This document shows, piece after piece, positions 25,278-33,683 of a stretch of DNA of 64,000 nt. The notes under the pieces are model-generated. The model was given only the letters and a program-made list of their open reading frames with translations, was not told the origin of the DNA and made no database searches. The DNA comes from Rhizobium redzepovicii (GTDB taxonomy: Bacteria; Pseudomonadota; Alphaproteobacteria; Rhizobiales; Rhizobiaceae): positions 372,001 through 436,000 of the forward strand of contig NZ_JAILYH010000002.1 in the NCBI RefSeq assembly GCF_019793435.1. The letters run 5' to 3'. Position numbers and translations under genes: made by a program. The stretch's first letter is position 1. Each line of letters opens with the position of its first letter.

Positions 25278-26908
25278 GCGGAAACGAGTCCTTCCTGTAG
25301 TTGGCGGGCGGCGCGTCGGGTGGCCTGGATTTCTGGATCGGGATCGAGGCTCGCGGCAAGAAGCGCCTGCGTGTAAGGGTGGGAGGGCGCGTTGAAGATC
25401 TGTTCCACCGGACCCTCCTCGACAATCTCGCCAGCCTTCATGACGATGACGCGATCGGCGAAATCGCGAACCACCGGCAGGTCGTGTGCGATGAAGAGGT
25501 AGGACAGGCCGAATTCGCGACGCAGGCCCTCAAGCAAGGCAATCACCTGCGCCTGGATCGACACGTCGAGCGCCGAAACCGCCTCGTCACAGATGATCAG
25601 CTTCGGCTCCATCGCGAGCGCACGGGCAATCGCGATGCGCTGGCGCTGGCCGCCGGAAAACTGATGTGGATACCGGTCGGCCATATCCGGTTTCAGGCCA
25701 ACCTTGACCAGCAACTCGGCCACCCTCTCCTTCCATCTCGCTTTCGGCAGGATATCCGGGTGAATGACCCAGGCCTCGGAAATCAACCGGAACACGCTCA
25801 TCCGTGGGTTGAGTGATTGCGTCGGGTCCTGAAAGACCATCTGCAAATCGCGACGCAGCCCGAATATTTCTCTAGGGGTCATCGCAAGCAGATCGTTTCC
25901 GCGGTAGAGGACCTTTCCCTCCTGCGGATCGTCGAGGCGAACGATCGCCCGGGCAAGAGTTGACTTGCCGGAACCGCTCTCGCCGACGACGGCAACCGTC
26001 TCGCCGGGCATGATGACGAAGTCCACGCCCTTCAGCGCCTGAAATGCGCCAAAACTCTTCTTCAAGCCGATGGCGCGCAGCAGCGGTTCGCCCTGCCGGT
26101 CACGCTCTTGCGCCATCGCACCCTTCCCGGGTGCGGCGGCAATCAGCTTCTTCGTATAGGCGTTCTGCGGGTTGCGATAGACTTCGGCCGCATTGCCGGT
26201 TTCGACGACGCAGCCGGAATTCATCACCACGACCCGGTCGGCGATCTCGGCAACGACGCCCAAATCGTGAGTGATCAGCAACAGGCCCATTCCGGTTTCC
26301 TGCTGCAACTCCTGTAGAAGTTCGAGCACCTGCGCCTGCACCGTAACATCAAGCGCGGTGGTGGGTTCATCCGCGATCAGAATATCGGGCTTGCAGGCGA
26401 TTGCCATGGCGATCATCAGGCGCTGCCGCTGTCCGCCGGAGAACTGGAATGGATATTTCCGCATTGCCGCCTGCGGATCGCTTATCCCGACGCGCCCGAT
26501 TAATTCGAGCGCCCTCGCGCCGGCGCGTTCCGCCGACTGGCCATGCGTCGTCATCATCTCGGTGATTTGCCAGCCGATCGGATAGACCGGATTGAGGTGG
26601 GCGAGTGGGTCTTGAAAGATCATGGCGATCTTGGCGCCGTTGATCGTCCGCCGCTCCTCGGTCGTCATTTTCAGCATGTCGCGGCCGTTGAGGAGAATGG
26701 TGCCGCTGGTGATCTTGCCGGGTGGCATGTCGATCAGGTTCATGATCGCCGACGCGGAGACAGACTTGCCCGAACCACTTTCCCCAAGGATCGCCAGGGT
26801 CTCGCCGCGATCGAGATGCCAGCTGACATCCTGCACCGCCTTGACGGTCCCGCTGGCGGTGTGGAACTCGACCGAAAGGTTACGAACGTCCAGAAGATGT
26901 TCAGCCAT
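25274..26908 (-). CDS. Double-domain ABC ATPase of a peptide-class importer (DppDF/GsiA type)
   Basis: The 544-residue protein carries two complete ATPase halves. The first (about 1-260) has GESGSGKSVSAS, FSGGQRQRLMIAMAI and ILIADEPTTALDV; the second (about 275-520) has GESGSGKSTLARA, FSGGQRQRIAIARAL and LIICDEAVSALDV, then the FNAPSHPYTQALL segment typical of oligopeptide ATPases. It replaces separate DppD and DppF subunits. It overlaps the preceding permease gene by 8 bp and the following dehydrogenase gene by 4 bp, so translation is probably coupled. Confidence 0.93.
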   Translation of the reverse strand: MAEHLLDVRNLSVEFHTASGTVKAVQDVSWHLDRGETLAILGESGSGKSVSASAIMNLIDMPPGKITSGTILLNGRDMLKMTTEERRTINGAKIAMIFQDPLAHLNPVYPIGWQITEMMTTHGQSAERAGARALELIGRVGISDPQAAMRKYPFQFSGGQRQRLMIAMAIACKPDILIADEPTTALDVTVQAQVLELLQELQQETGMGLLLITHDLGVVAEIADRVVVMNSGCVVETGNAAEVYRNPQNAYTKKLIAAAPGKGAMAQERDRQGEPLLRAIGLKKSFGAFQALKGVDFVIMPGETVAVVGESGSGKSTLARAIVRLDDPQEGKVLYRGNDLLAMTPREIFGLRRDLQMVFQDPTQSLNPRMSVFRLISEAWVIHPDILPKARWKERVAELLVKVGLKPDMADRYPHQFSGGQRQRIAIARALAMEPKLIICDEAVSALDVSIQAQVIALLEGLRREFGLSYLFIAHDLPVVRDFADRVIVMKAGEIVEEGPVEQIFNAPSHPYTQALLAASLDPDPEIQATRRAARQLQEGLVSA

Positions 26909-27842
26909 TTTTCTTGCCTCTCATTTCCCGGCCTCTCATTTCAAGCCGCCAGCGTTGCGTCGGATCGAGCGCGATGCGCAGCCAGTTCGACAGAAGATTG
27001 AGCGACAGCGTCGTCAGGATGATTGCAAGGCCGGGCCAGAAAGACAGCCACCAGGCATTGGTGAGATAGGGCCGCCCTTGAGCAACCATCAGACCCCAGG
27101 TGATCTCAGGCGCCTGAATGCCGATCCCCAGGAACGACAGCGAGGATTCCGCCAGCATGACGAAGGCGAAATCAAGCGTGGCGATGGTCACCAGCGTCGG
27201 AAAGATCACCGGCAGGATGTGTTGGAACACAATGCGCCGGTTCGATGCCCCCATGACCTGGGCCGCCTGCACAAACATCCGCTCGCGCACCTCAAGCACT
27301 TCGGCGCGGGCGGTGCGCAGATAGATGGGGATCCGGGTAATCGCCAGGACGAGGACGATATTGGTGACCGAGGGTTCGAGCATATAGAGCACGATCACCG
27401 CCAGAAGCAGCGACGGAAAGGACATGATGACGTCGCCGAGGCGCATGATCCATTGAGCGGCGGAAGAGCGGCTGTAACCGGCCACCAGACCGAGCGCCGT
27501 GCCGACGACGGAGGATGCAAGCACCGCCGCCGCGGCAACCAGCATGGTGTTTTGCGCCGCCACGACGACGCGGGCCAAAAGCGGCCTGCCTAGCGCATCG
27601 GCGCCAAGGATGTAAAGCCATCCGCGGGTGATATCGAAGGGCGGCGCGTTTCGGCCCCGCAGGTTCTGCTTGGTGGCGATGCCCTCCAGCAGAAACGGGC
27701 CGAACATCGCACAGAGAAGAACGATCAGTAGGAATAGAGCGGCGAAGAAGGCCAGCTTGTCCGCCCACAGCATGGTCAGCCAGCGGCCGATCGGGCCACT
27801 CGGTTTTTTCTCGACGAGGATTTCTGTGTCGGTCATCGCCAT
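26901..27842 (-). CDS. Peptide-class ABC transporter permease (DppC-like)
   Basis: The 313-residue inner-membrane protein has an N-terminal cytoplasmic tail, a first membrane helix (DKLAFFAALFLLIVLLCAMF) and a BPD_transp_1 domain with the EAA loop VQAAQVMGASNRRIVFQHIL. A periplasmic loop after helix 1 holds NLRGRNAPPFDITRGWLYIL, as in DppC-type proteins. It starts 3 bp after the DppB-like stop and overlaps the ATPase gene. Confidence 0.92.
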   Translation of the reverse strand: MAMTDTEILVEKKPSGPIGRWLTMLWADKLAFFAALFLLIVLLCAMFGPFLLEGIATKQNLRGRNAPPFDITRGWLYILGADALGRPLLARVVVAAQNTMLVAAAAVLASSVVGTALGLVAGYSRSSAAQWIMRLGDVIMSFPSLLLAVIVLYMLEPSVTNIVLVLAITRIPIYLRTARAEVLEVRERMFVQAAQVMGASNRRIVFQHILPVIFPTLVTIATLDFAFVMLAESSLSFLGIGIQAPEITWGLMVAQGRPYLTNAWWLSFWPGLAIILTTLSLNLLSNWLRIALDPTQRWRLEMRGREMRGKKNG

Positions 27843-27845
27843 CGC

Positions 27846-28760
27846 TCAATACCGGATGCGCGGATCGAGCAGCACATAGGCAATGTCGATCAACAGGTTC
27901 ATGATGAAGATCGCCAATGCCGAGACCATGATGACGGCCAACACGACGGCGAAATCGCGAAGCAGGATGGAATCGATCATCAGCTTGCCGATTCCCGGAA
28001 AACCAAACACCGTCTCGACGACGACGGCACCGTTCAAGATAGCGGCGGCCTGGTCGCCGATGACGGTGATCACCGGCAGCATGGCGTTGCGCAATCCGTG
28101 AACGAAGATGATCGAGTTGGAACGGACGCCCTTGGCGCGCGCCGTCTTCACGTAGGCGGAAGACAGAACGCTGATCATCGAGCCGCGCACCACCTGCAGA
28201 ATCAGGCCAAAGGGCCGGATGAACAGCACGCTGACCGGCAGGACCCAGTGCCAGAAGGTTCCCGTTCCGGATGTCGGCAGGACATGAAGTTTGACGGCGA
28301 AAATGACGATCGCCACGATGGCAAGCCAGAAATCCGGGGCCGCAGCACCGATCAGCGAGAAGAAGGTGGCAAGACGATCGAAGACACCGCCGACGCGAAA
28401 CGCCGCGAGCGAACCGATGACGATCGCGGCGACTGTGACCAGCGCCATGGTGATGACAGCCAGCCAGAAGGTCCAGACGAAGGCCTCCAGCACGACGTCC
28501 ATGGCAGGACGAGCCTGCCGCAGCGACTGACCGAAGTTGCCCTGCGCGAGATCCGCGACATAACGGCCGAACTGGATGATCAACGGTTCATTGAACCCGT
28601 TCATTTCGCGGAATTGCTGGCGCATTTCCGTGGTCGCATCAATCGGCAGGTAGAGATCGGTCGGATCGCCGGTCAGCCGGGACAGGAAGAACACGATGAC
28701 GATAAGCACCACGAGCGACACGCCGCTGGCGATCGCGCGTTTGCCGATGAAACTCTTCAT
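27846..28760 (-). CDS. Peptide-class ABC transporter permease (DppB-like)
   Basis: The 304-residue inner-membrane protein has a first membrane helix at about residues 8-28 and a long periplasmic loop containing DLYLPIDATTEMRQQFREMNG. The BPD_transp_1 domain has the EAA-like segment YVKTARAKGVRSNSIIFVHGL. A GGGAGGAG ribosome site precedes ATG 28760. It is the first gene of the DppB-DppC-ATPase-dehydrogenase operon; a candidate GntR operator lies 84 bp upstream. The partner binding protein is at 16.3-17.8 kb. Confidence 0.92.
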   Translation of the reverse strand: MKSFIGKRAIASGVSLVVLIVIVFFLSRLTGDPTDLYLPIDATTEMRQQFREMNGFNEPLIIQFGRYVADLAQGNFGQSLRQARPAMDVVLEAFVWTFWLAVITMALVTVAAIVIGSLAAFRVGGVFDRLATFFSLIGAAAPDFWLAIVAIVIFAVKLHVLPTSGTGTFWHWVLPVSVLFIRPFGLILQVVRGSMISVLSSAYVKTARAKGVRSNSIIFVHGLRNAMLPVITVIGDQAAAILNGAVVVETVFGFPGIGKLMIDSILLRDFAVVLAVIMVSALAIFIMNLLIDIAYVLLDPRIRY

Positions 28761-28843
28761 GCCACTCCTCCCGAGTGAAACCCATAGGGACCGTTCGCCT
28801 GGTCTTCGCGTGTCCGCCGTCAGTTCCCTGTCGACAAGCGGAA

Positions 28844-28857
28844 ACTGAAATATTAGT
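28844..28857. promoter_or_regulatory. Candidate GntR operator, site 3
   Basis: ACTGAAATATTAGT matches the shared consensus ACTRAWATWYTAGT at every position. It is in the 135-bp gap between the EamA stop and the DppB-like start. Confidence 0.68.
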
Positions 28858-28895
28858 GTATCTAGAATTTTTGTGAACCCCCTTTCTCAAATTCA

Positions 28896-29771
28896 TCAGC
28901 TCTTATCGACCGGCGGCTTCCGTCTCCAAGCGATATCGCCCGTGCCGATGATGGTTGCCCCAATGATGACCGCCGCGCCGATCCAGGTCTGGGGCGCAGG
29001 AATTTCCGAGAAAAACAAAAAGGCCATCAGCGCGACCATGGGCAGCCGGAGAAAGTCGAGCGGCGCCAGAACGCTTGCAGCCGCCATGCCGAAGGCGCGG
29101 GTGATCAGCGTCATGTTAAATGCCCCGAGTGCCCCTTGCATGGCGAGCAGCCCGAGTTGGCTCCAACTCGGCATCGACCAAACAGGCAGCATGACAATCA
29201 GGCCGAGCGGCACCGTCGTGATCAGGTTCCATGCAACCAGCCGGTCCGCGCTGTCCCTCAACGCCATTCGCCGCAGCATCAACTGGCTGGCCGCCGTCAA
29301 GACCGCTCCCGCCAGCGCAAAAAGCAGCCATTGGTCGAAAGCGGACGCTCCAGGGCGAATGATGATCATGACGCCGATAAAGCCTGCCACGATGCCAGCG
29401 ACGCTGGAAACGCCGACACGTTCCTTGAGTACGAGCCACGCACCGAGAACGAGAAACATCGGCATGGTGAAATTGATCGCTGTGGCATCGGCCAATGGCG
29501 CATGCGCAAAGGCGATGAACAAAGCAACCAGCGAGGCAAGCTTCAGACCCGCACGCACGACATGCAGGACCCGGTAGGGAGAGGCTCTCAGACCAACGCG
29601 AGACACGATCCACGGCGAGACGGCTAGGAGCCCGAAAAACGATCGGAAAAAGCCGATCATCAATGGATGTACACCGCCGGCCAGCGAGCGCACGATGATT
29701 GCGTCGAGACTGTTTAACAAGGCGGCCGCCACCATCATGCAGACGGCAAGGCCTGTGCGACCGGGCTGCAT
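28896..29771 (-). CDS. EamA/DMT-family transporter
   Basis: The 291-residue protein has ten predicted membrane helices in two EamA repeats. The first repeat ends around FIGVMIIIRPGASAF, and the second contains LGAFNMTLITRAFGMAAASVLAPLDFLRLP. DMT proteins export or import small metabolites by drug/metabolite exchange. AGGAG before ATG 29771 sets the start; a longer version from 29855 adds a non-hydrophobic, unconvincing extension. It carries its own candidate GntR operator 125 bp upstream, so it is probably expressed with the sugar-acid genes, perhaps as a second importer or an exporter of an intermediate. Confidence 0.88.
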   Translation of the reverse strand: MQPGRTGLAVCMMVAAALLNSLDAIIVRSLAGGVHPLMIGFFRSFFGLLAVSPWIVSRVGLRASPYRVLHVVRAGLKLASLVALFIAFAHAPLADATAINFTMPMFLVLGAWLVLKERVGVSSVAGIVAGFIGVMIIIRPGASAFDQWLLFALAGAVLTAASQLMLRRMALRDSADRLVAWNLITTVPLGLIVMLPVWSMPSWSQLGLLAMQGALGAFNMTLITRAFGMAAASVLAPLDFLRLPMVALMAFLFFSEIPAPQTWIGAAVIIGATIIGTGDIAWRRKPPVDKS

Positions 29772-30224
29772 TCCATTTCTCCTGATCGACGAGTGCAGCC
29801 CATGCCATATCGGTCGTTCGATACCGCAAGCGCGCTGACCAGCATCTGCAGCCACGGTCTTATCGCGATCCGCCAGCGGCCGTCCACACTAAAATACAAA
29901 TATATTAGTTTTAAAAAATGCGGGCTGAGCGGCTTCACGTGACAACGGAATTACAGGGTTGCAAGAATCGAGGGAATACACTCTACGTCTGAGAATGAGC
30001 CGCAAAACGACCCGTGCTGGAGAAAATCACGCCGTCCCTCCTCTCGGGAAGGCCGGCTATATCTCCTCGGCCCGACAGTTCCGGCGGTGCGTGACCTCCT
30101 CACCACCGAATTAGCGGCCAGATGTAACCGCGACATCCCTCCCAGCTCTCGGGCCTTCGGAGCAGGACGGATAGGTCCGGGAATTTCACAACCCCACGTC
30201 TACTTACTCCATAAGGATATTTTC
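29772..30224. other. 453-bp gene-free interval
   Basis: It contains an AT-rich patch (29,888-29,916) with candidate operator site 4 and otherwise unremarkable GC-rich sequence. A 61-codon minus-strand ORF at 29951-30136 lacks a ribosome site and looks spurious. The exported-protein gene begins at 30225 after AAGGA. No RNA gene was recognised. Confidence 0.6.
29896..29909. promoter_or_regulatory. Candidate GntR operator, site 4
   Basis: ACAAATATATTAGT differs from ACTRAWATWYTAGT at one position. An additional ACTAAAATA half-site lies just left (29888-29896). It is upstream of the EamA gene. Confidence 0.55.
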
Positions 30225-31412
30225 ATGAAGCATATGCGCAATCTCCGCCTGATGATGGCAAGCACTGCCTTCCTGGCCCTCGCCGGCCCCTCCTTCGCGC
30301 TTGACGGCGCTGATATGATGAAAAAGCTCAATGCCGCTACCAGTGCCGGCGGCACGGTCATCACCTTCGAAAAGGCTGATGTCGATGGCGATACGGTAAC
30401 CGCGACGGGCGTCCAGGTGGGATATGCAAACCTGCCCGGCGACACTTTGAAGATCGGCGAGCTCACCTTCGAGGGCGTCGAGGAGACCGAAGGCGGCGGC
30501 TATCACGCCAAAACCGTCTCTTTCCCGGATATCGACATGAGCCAGGAAGAAGGCCGCTTTTCCGCAAAGGACATCGAGATCGCGGGCCTCACGATTCCGG
30601 CCAATGCCACGGGCGAGACGCTGAACGACATCCTCCTTTATGAAACGGTCAGCACCGGGCCGATCGCTCTCAACATCAAGGGCAAGGACGTGTTTGCCAT
30701 CGAGGGCATCGAGTCGAACCTCGAGCGCCAGGATGGCGGCTTTACTTATGACGCCAATGTCGCTGGCCTTAAAGCCGACCTGTCGCAGGTCGAGGATGCG
30801 AGCGCGAAGGACGCCATCGAGAAACTCGGGCTGACCACGATCGACGGCACGGTGACGATGAAGGGCAGCTGGGAAGTCGATAGCGGCAAGATCGCTGTCG
30901 ACGAATACGCTTTCGACTTCAAGAATATCGGCCGGCTGAATATCGCCGTCGACTTCTCCGGCTACACGCTGGCCTTCGTCAAGTCGCTGCAGGAAGCGGT
31001 GAAGACCGCCGAGGCCAATCCGAACAAGGAAGAGGCCAACCAGGCCGTCGGCCTTGCGATGTTGGGACTGATGCAGCAGCTGACGTTCAACAGCGCCTCG
31101 ATCCGTTTCGACGATGCCTCGATCACCAAGAAGGCACTCGACTATGCCGGCGCCCAACAGGGCGTCACGGGCGACCAGCTGACGCAATCGCTGAAAGGCC
31201 TTGTGCCGATCATGATGGCGCAGCTCAACCTGCCGGAGCTGCAGAACCAGGTGTCGGCTGCCGTCAACACCTATCTCGACGGGCCGAAGAACCTGACGGT
31301 CAGCGCAGCACCGGAAAAGCCCGTTCCATTTCCGATGATCATCGGCGCCGCCATGGGTGCGCCGAACACCATTCCGTCGGTCCTTGGCGTCAAGGTCACA
31401 GCGAACGACTAA
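30225..31412 (+). CDS. Exported hypothetical protein (395 aa)
   Basis: The signal peptide MKHMRNLRLMMASTAFLALA ends near GPSFA before LDGADMMKKL, so the protein is periplasmic or outer-membrane associated. The mature part is rich in beta-type segments that alternate polar and hydrophobic residues (TVTATGVQVGYANL, IDGTVTMKGSWEVDSG, FDFKNIGRLNIAVDFSG), which suggests a repetitive beta structure. The C-terminus has GPKNLTVSAAPEKPVPFPMI. I do not recognise a family. AAGGA lies 9 bp before ATG 30225, and upstream codons from 30087 are excluded. It is followed by a strong hairpin. Confidence 0.75.
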   Translation: MKHMRNLRLMMASTAFLALAGPSFALDGADMMKKLNAATSAGGTVITFEKADVDGDTVTATGVQVGYANLPGDTLKIGELTFEGVEETEGGGYHAKTVSFPDIDMSQEEGRFSAKDIEIAGLTIPANATGETLNDILLYETVSTGPIALNIKGKDVFAIEGIESNLERQDGGFTYDANVAGLKADLSQVEDASAKDAIEKLGLTTIDGTVTMKGSWEVDSGKIAVDEYAFDFKNIGRLNIAVDFSGYTLAFVKSLQEAVKTAEANPNKEEANQAVGLAMLGLMQQLTFNSASIRFDDASITKKALDYAGAQQGVTGDQLTQSLKGLVPIMMAQLNLPELQNQVSAAVNTYLDGPKNLTVSAAPEKPVPFPMIIGAAMGAPNTIPSVLGVKVTAND

Positions 31413-31426
31413 GCTGGCGCGCCAGC

Positions 31427-31458
31427 AGCTGGAGGCGGGTTCGGACCTGCCTCCAGCT
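31427..31458. terminator. Strong hairpin between convergent genes
   Basis: AGCTGGAGGC / GCCTCCAGCT (10 bp) extends through a single mismatch into GGT/ACC around a TCGG tetraloop. It begins 15 bp after the exported-protein stop. The bases downstream are not a clean T-run. Confidence 0.6.
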
Positions 31459-31499
31459 CCATTTCCCCAGCCGAGATTCGGCGATTTCCTGGAATTGCT

Positions 31500-31661
31500 C
31501 TACAGCTCGTCGCTGCGACGCCTCACGGCGTGCTTCAGCGCGATCATGTGTCTTCGCCGCTCCAGCATATAATCGGCATAGCCGACGCAGAAAAACAGCA
31601 ACGTTGGGCCGGCGTAGATGATGATCAGGGCCAATGCGATAAGGATGAATGCGGTCGTCAT
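31500..31661 (-). CDS. Small single-span membrane protein (53 aa)
   Basis: Starting MTTAFILIALALIIIYAGPT, one long hydrophobic helix covers about residues 4-27, followed by a basic cytoplasmic-type tail (YMLERRRHMIALKHAVRRRS). GGAAAC lies before ATG 31661. Many alphaproteobacterial genomes hold such unnamed small membrane proteins; the function is unknown. It is convergent with the exported-protein gene. Confidence 0.55.
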   Translation of the reverse strand: MTTAFILIALALIIIYAGPTLLFFCVGYADYMLERRRHMIALKHAVRRRSDEL

Positions 31662-31767
31662 GATCTTGTTTCCATCATATTGGTCGTGCCGCATTTAAAG
31701 CGGCGACAGCGGATAGGCCCTCATCTCGGCTTTCCCTGTCCTTATTTGATAAAAATTCGCCGGCTTC

Positions 31768-33660
31768 CTATTCGTTCCGTCCCCGATCGATTTCCATTCG
31801 CGCCGCGGAGGCGAAGCGCGGCCTTTCCTCCCGCATCGCCGCCGTTACGCGCTTCAGCAGCGGGACCGACAGCAAATCCTCCAGCAAAACCGAAAGCTTC
31901 GGCTTCCAGTTCGGATAGCTGTCGCTGGTGCCCGGAATATTGGTCGGCGCTTTCTCGTCGGTGAGATCGGCAAGCCGCACCGATGTCAGAAGCGATGGAG
32001 TGCGCGCAATGAAACGATAGGCGCTCACCGTCAGATCTTGCAAGGCTTCCTGGCTTGCCCGCGCCGCCGTGAGCCGGGGCGGCACGTCGAGGCCCGCGGC
32101 GTTGAAGACCGCTTTCAGATACCTCCGCTCGCGCCTGCGGTGTTTGAGATGTTCTTCGGTGATATCGGGCGGCACGATACCGTGTTCACAGCGATCCTGA
32201 ATGTCGGCGCCGCGCCACCAGCCGGCAAGCGTTTGGTGGTCATGCGTCGAAATGCAGGCGAGCGCGAGGACCGGATAGGCATTGGCGGGCTTGAAGCCCT
32301 TCTCATCCTGTTCATAGGAAAGGATCCGGTAGGAGAGAATGCCGGCGGTAGCCAGATCCTCTTGCAAGCCTTCGGGAATCATTCCAAGGGACTCCCCTAT
32401 GACAAGGCATCGATGTTCGGCGGAAACCTCGGCGAGGATCTGCAACAGCCGGTCCTCGGGATAGCGGACGTAGGCGCCGCTATCCGGCCTGCTGCCTAAC
32501 GGAACCAGGAAAAGGCGGCGGATCGCCGGGGCGTGATCAATACGAATGGCGCCGGCGTAGCGCATGGCGGTGCCGACCATGCGCCGGTAAGGCGACATCT
32601 CCCCTCCGGCAATTTCGGACGGCAGGTATCCGGCAAGGTGCCAGTCCTGCCCATCGACGGCGAATGGATCGGGAGGACTGCCGATCGTGGCCTGCGAGAC
32701 ATAGATATCCGGCTCGCTCCACGTCGCCGAGCCGTCGACCGCCTCCCCGACGGCAAGATCGAGATAGAGTCCTATCCTGAGGCCGCCCTTGCGCGCCCGA
32801 TCTGCCGCCTGCATCAGCTGGCGGTGGGCGAGCCATTGCAGCCACATGTGGAAGCGAACATCATCTGCATGCTCGCGTTCGAAATCGCCGACAGCGTCGC
32901 TGTCGAAGCGCTGGAACTCGGCCGGCCATCGTTGCCAGCCGGCGCCCGCCCCGCGCTCGACCATGGACGAGGAGAGGCATTCGAACAGCGCATGCAGCCG
33001 AAGGCTGTCGCCGCCATGCGCGACAAATGCGTCGAACTCGGCTTCGTCATCAACACGGCGTTGTCGCCGCGCCGACCAGAGATCACGAAGGGCTCCAAGC
33101 TTGGTCCGCGCGACGCCGATGTAATCGACGAGATCGGATTGGCGAAGGCGCTCCAATTCCTGTTCGAGTTCGGAATTGCCGGCAAACCCCGGCACCTGAT
33201 CGACCGCGATATAGAGCGGGTTGAGATGCTGGCGGCTTGAAGGTTCGTAGGGGCTGCAGCGGTTGGGATCGGCGAGGAACGGCGCGTGAATCGGATTGAG
33301 GCCGATGAAATCCGCTCCCAGCGCCCCCGCCAGATCGGCCATATCGGCCAGATCCTGGAAGTCTCCAATACCCCAGTTGCGTGCCGACCGGATCTCGTAG
33401 AGCTGCAGACTCATGCCCCAGATCCGGGTATCAGACAGGAAATCCGGAAGAAACGACGCCGGGATCTTCCCTCGCGCCGGCTTCGCTTTCCACTGCGGCG
33501 CGCCGGCCTCTTGATCCGCCGTCAATTCAATATTCAATGCCGAGAGTATCTTGCGCTTGGTCGCGGCCGAGATCACCACCTCCCGGTTTTCGGGACTGGG
33601 CCTGGTCGGGCTGATGCCGTGGCGGCGGGCGAGTTTGTCGAGTTCTGCGGATTTCATCAT
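31768..33660 (-). CDS. malQ: 4-alpha-glucanotransferase (amylomaltase)
   Basis: The 630-residue GH77 enzyme rearranges maltodextrins by moving 1,4-glucan chains. Signature regions include SLQLYEIRSARNWGIGDFQD, FIGLNPIHAPF, SPYEPSSRQHLNPLYI, the nucleophile Asp in AIRIDHAPAIRRLF, the acid/base Glu in VIGESLGMIPEGL and ISTHDHQTLAGWW. The start MMKSAEL at 33660 has AAAGGG upstream and lies 23 bp after the treZ stop, so the two are one operon. With TreZ it would recycle the short glucan left after trehalose release. Several consensus residues are altered (GESLG for the usual EDLG), as in proteobacterial MalQ variants. Confidence 0.92.
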   Translation of the reverse strand: MMKSAELDKLARRHGISPTRPSPENREVVISAATKRKILSALNIELTADQEAGAPQWKAKPARGKIPASFLPDFLSDTRIWGMSLQLYEIRSARNWGIGDFQDLADMADLAGALGADFIGLNPIHAPFLADPNRCSPYEPSSRQHLNPLYIAVDQVPGFAGNSELEQELERLRQSDLVDYIGVARTKLGALRDLWSARRQRRVDDEAEFDAFVAHGGDSLRLHALFECLSSSMVERGAGAGWQRWPAEFQRFDSDAVGDFEREHADDVRFHMWLQWLAHRQLMQAADRARKGGLRIGLYLDLAVGEAVDGSATWSEPDIYVSQATIGSPPDPFAVDGQDWHLAGYLPSEIAGGEMSPYRRMVGTAMRYAGAIRIDHAPAIRRLFLVPLGSRPDSGAYVRYPEDRLLQILAEVSAEHRCLVIGESLGMIPEGLQEDLATAGILSYRILSYEQDEKGFKPANAYPVLALACISTHDHQTLAGWWRGADIQDRCEHGIVPPDITEEHLKHRRRERRYLKAVFNAAGLDVPPRLTAARASQEALQDLTVSAYRFIARTPSLLTSVRLADLTDEKAPTNIPGTSDSYPNWKPKLSVLLEDLLSVPLLKRVTAAMREERPRFASAARMEIDRGRNE

Positions 33661-33683
33661 TCGACCCTTTCCTCCCACCGCCG

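Noticed and set aside
29951..30136. Minus-strand 61-codon ORF in the gap before the exported-protein gene
   Set aside because: No ribosome site, Arg/Ser-rich random composition and no motif.
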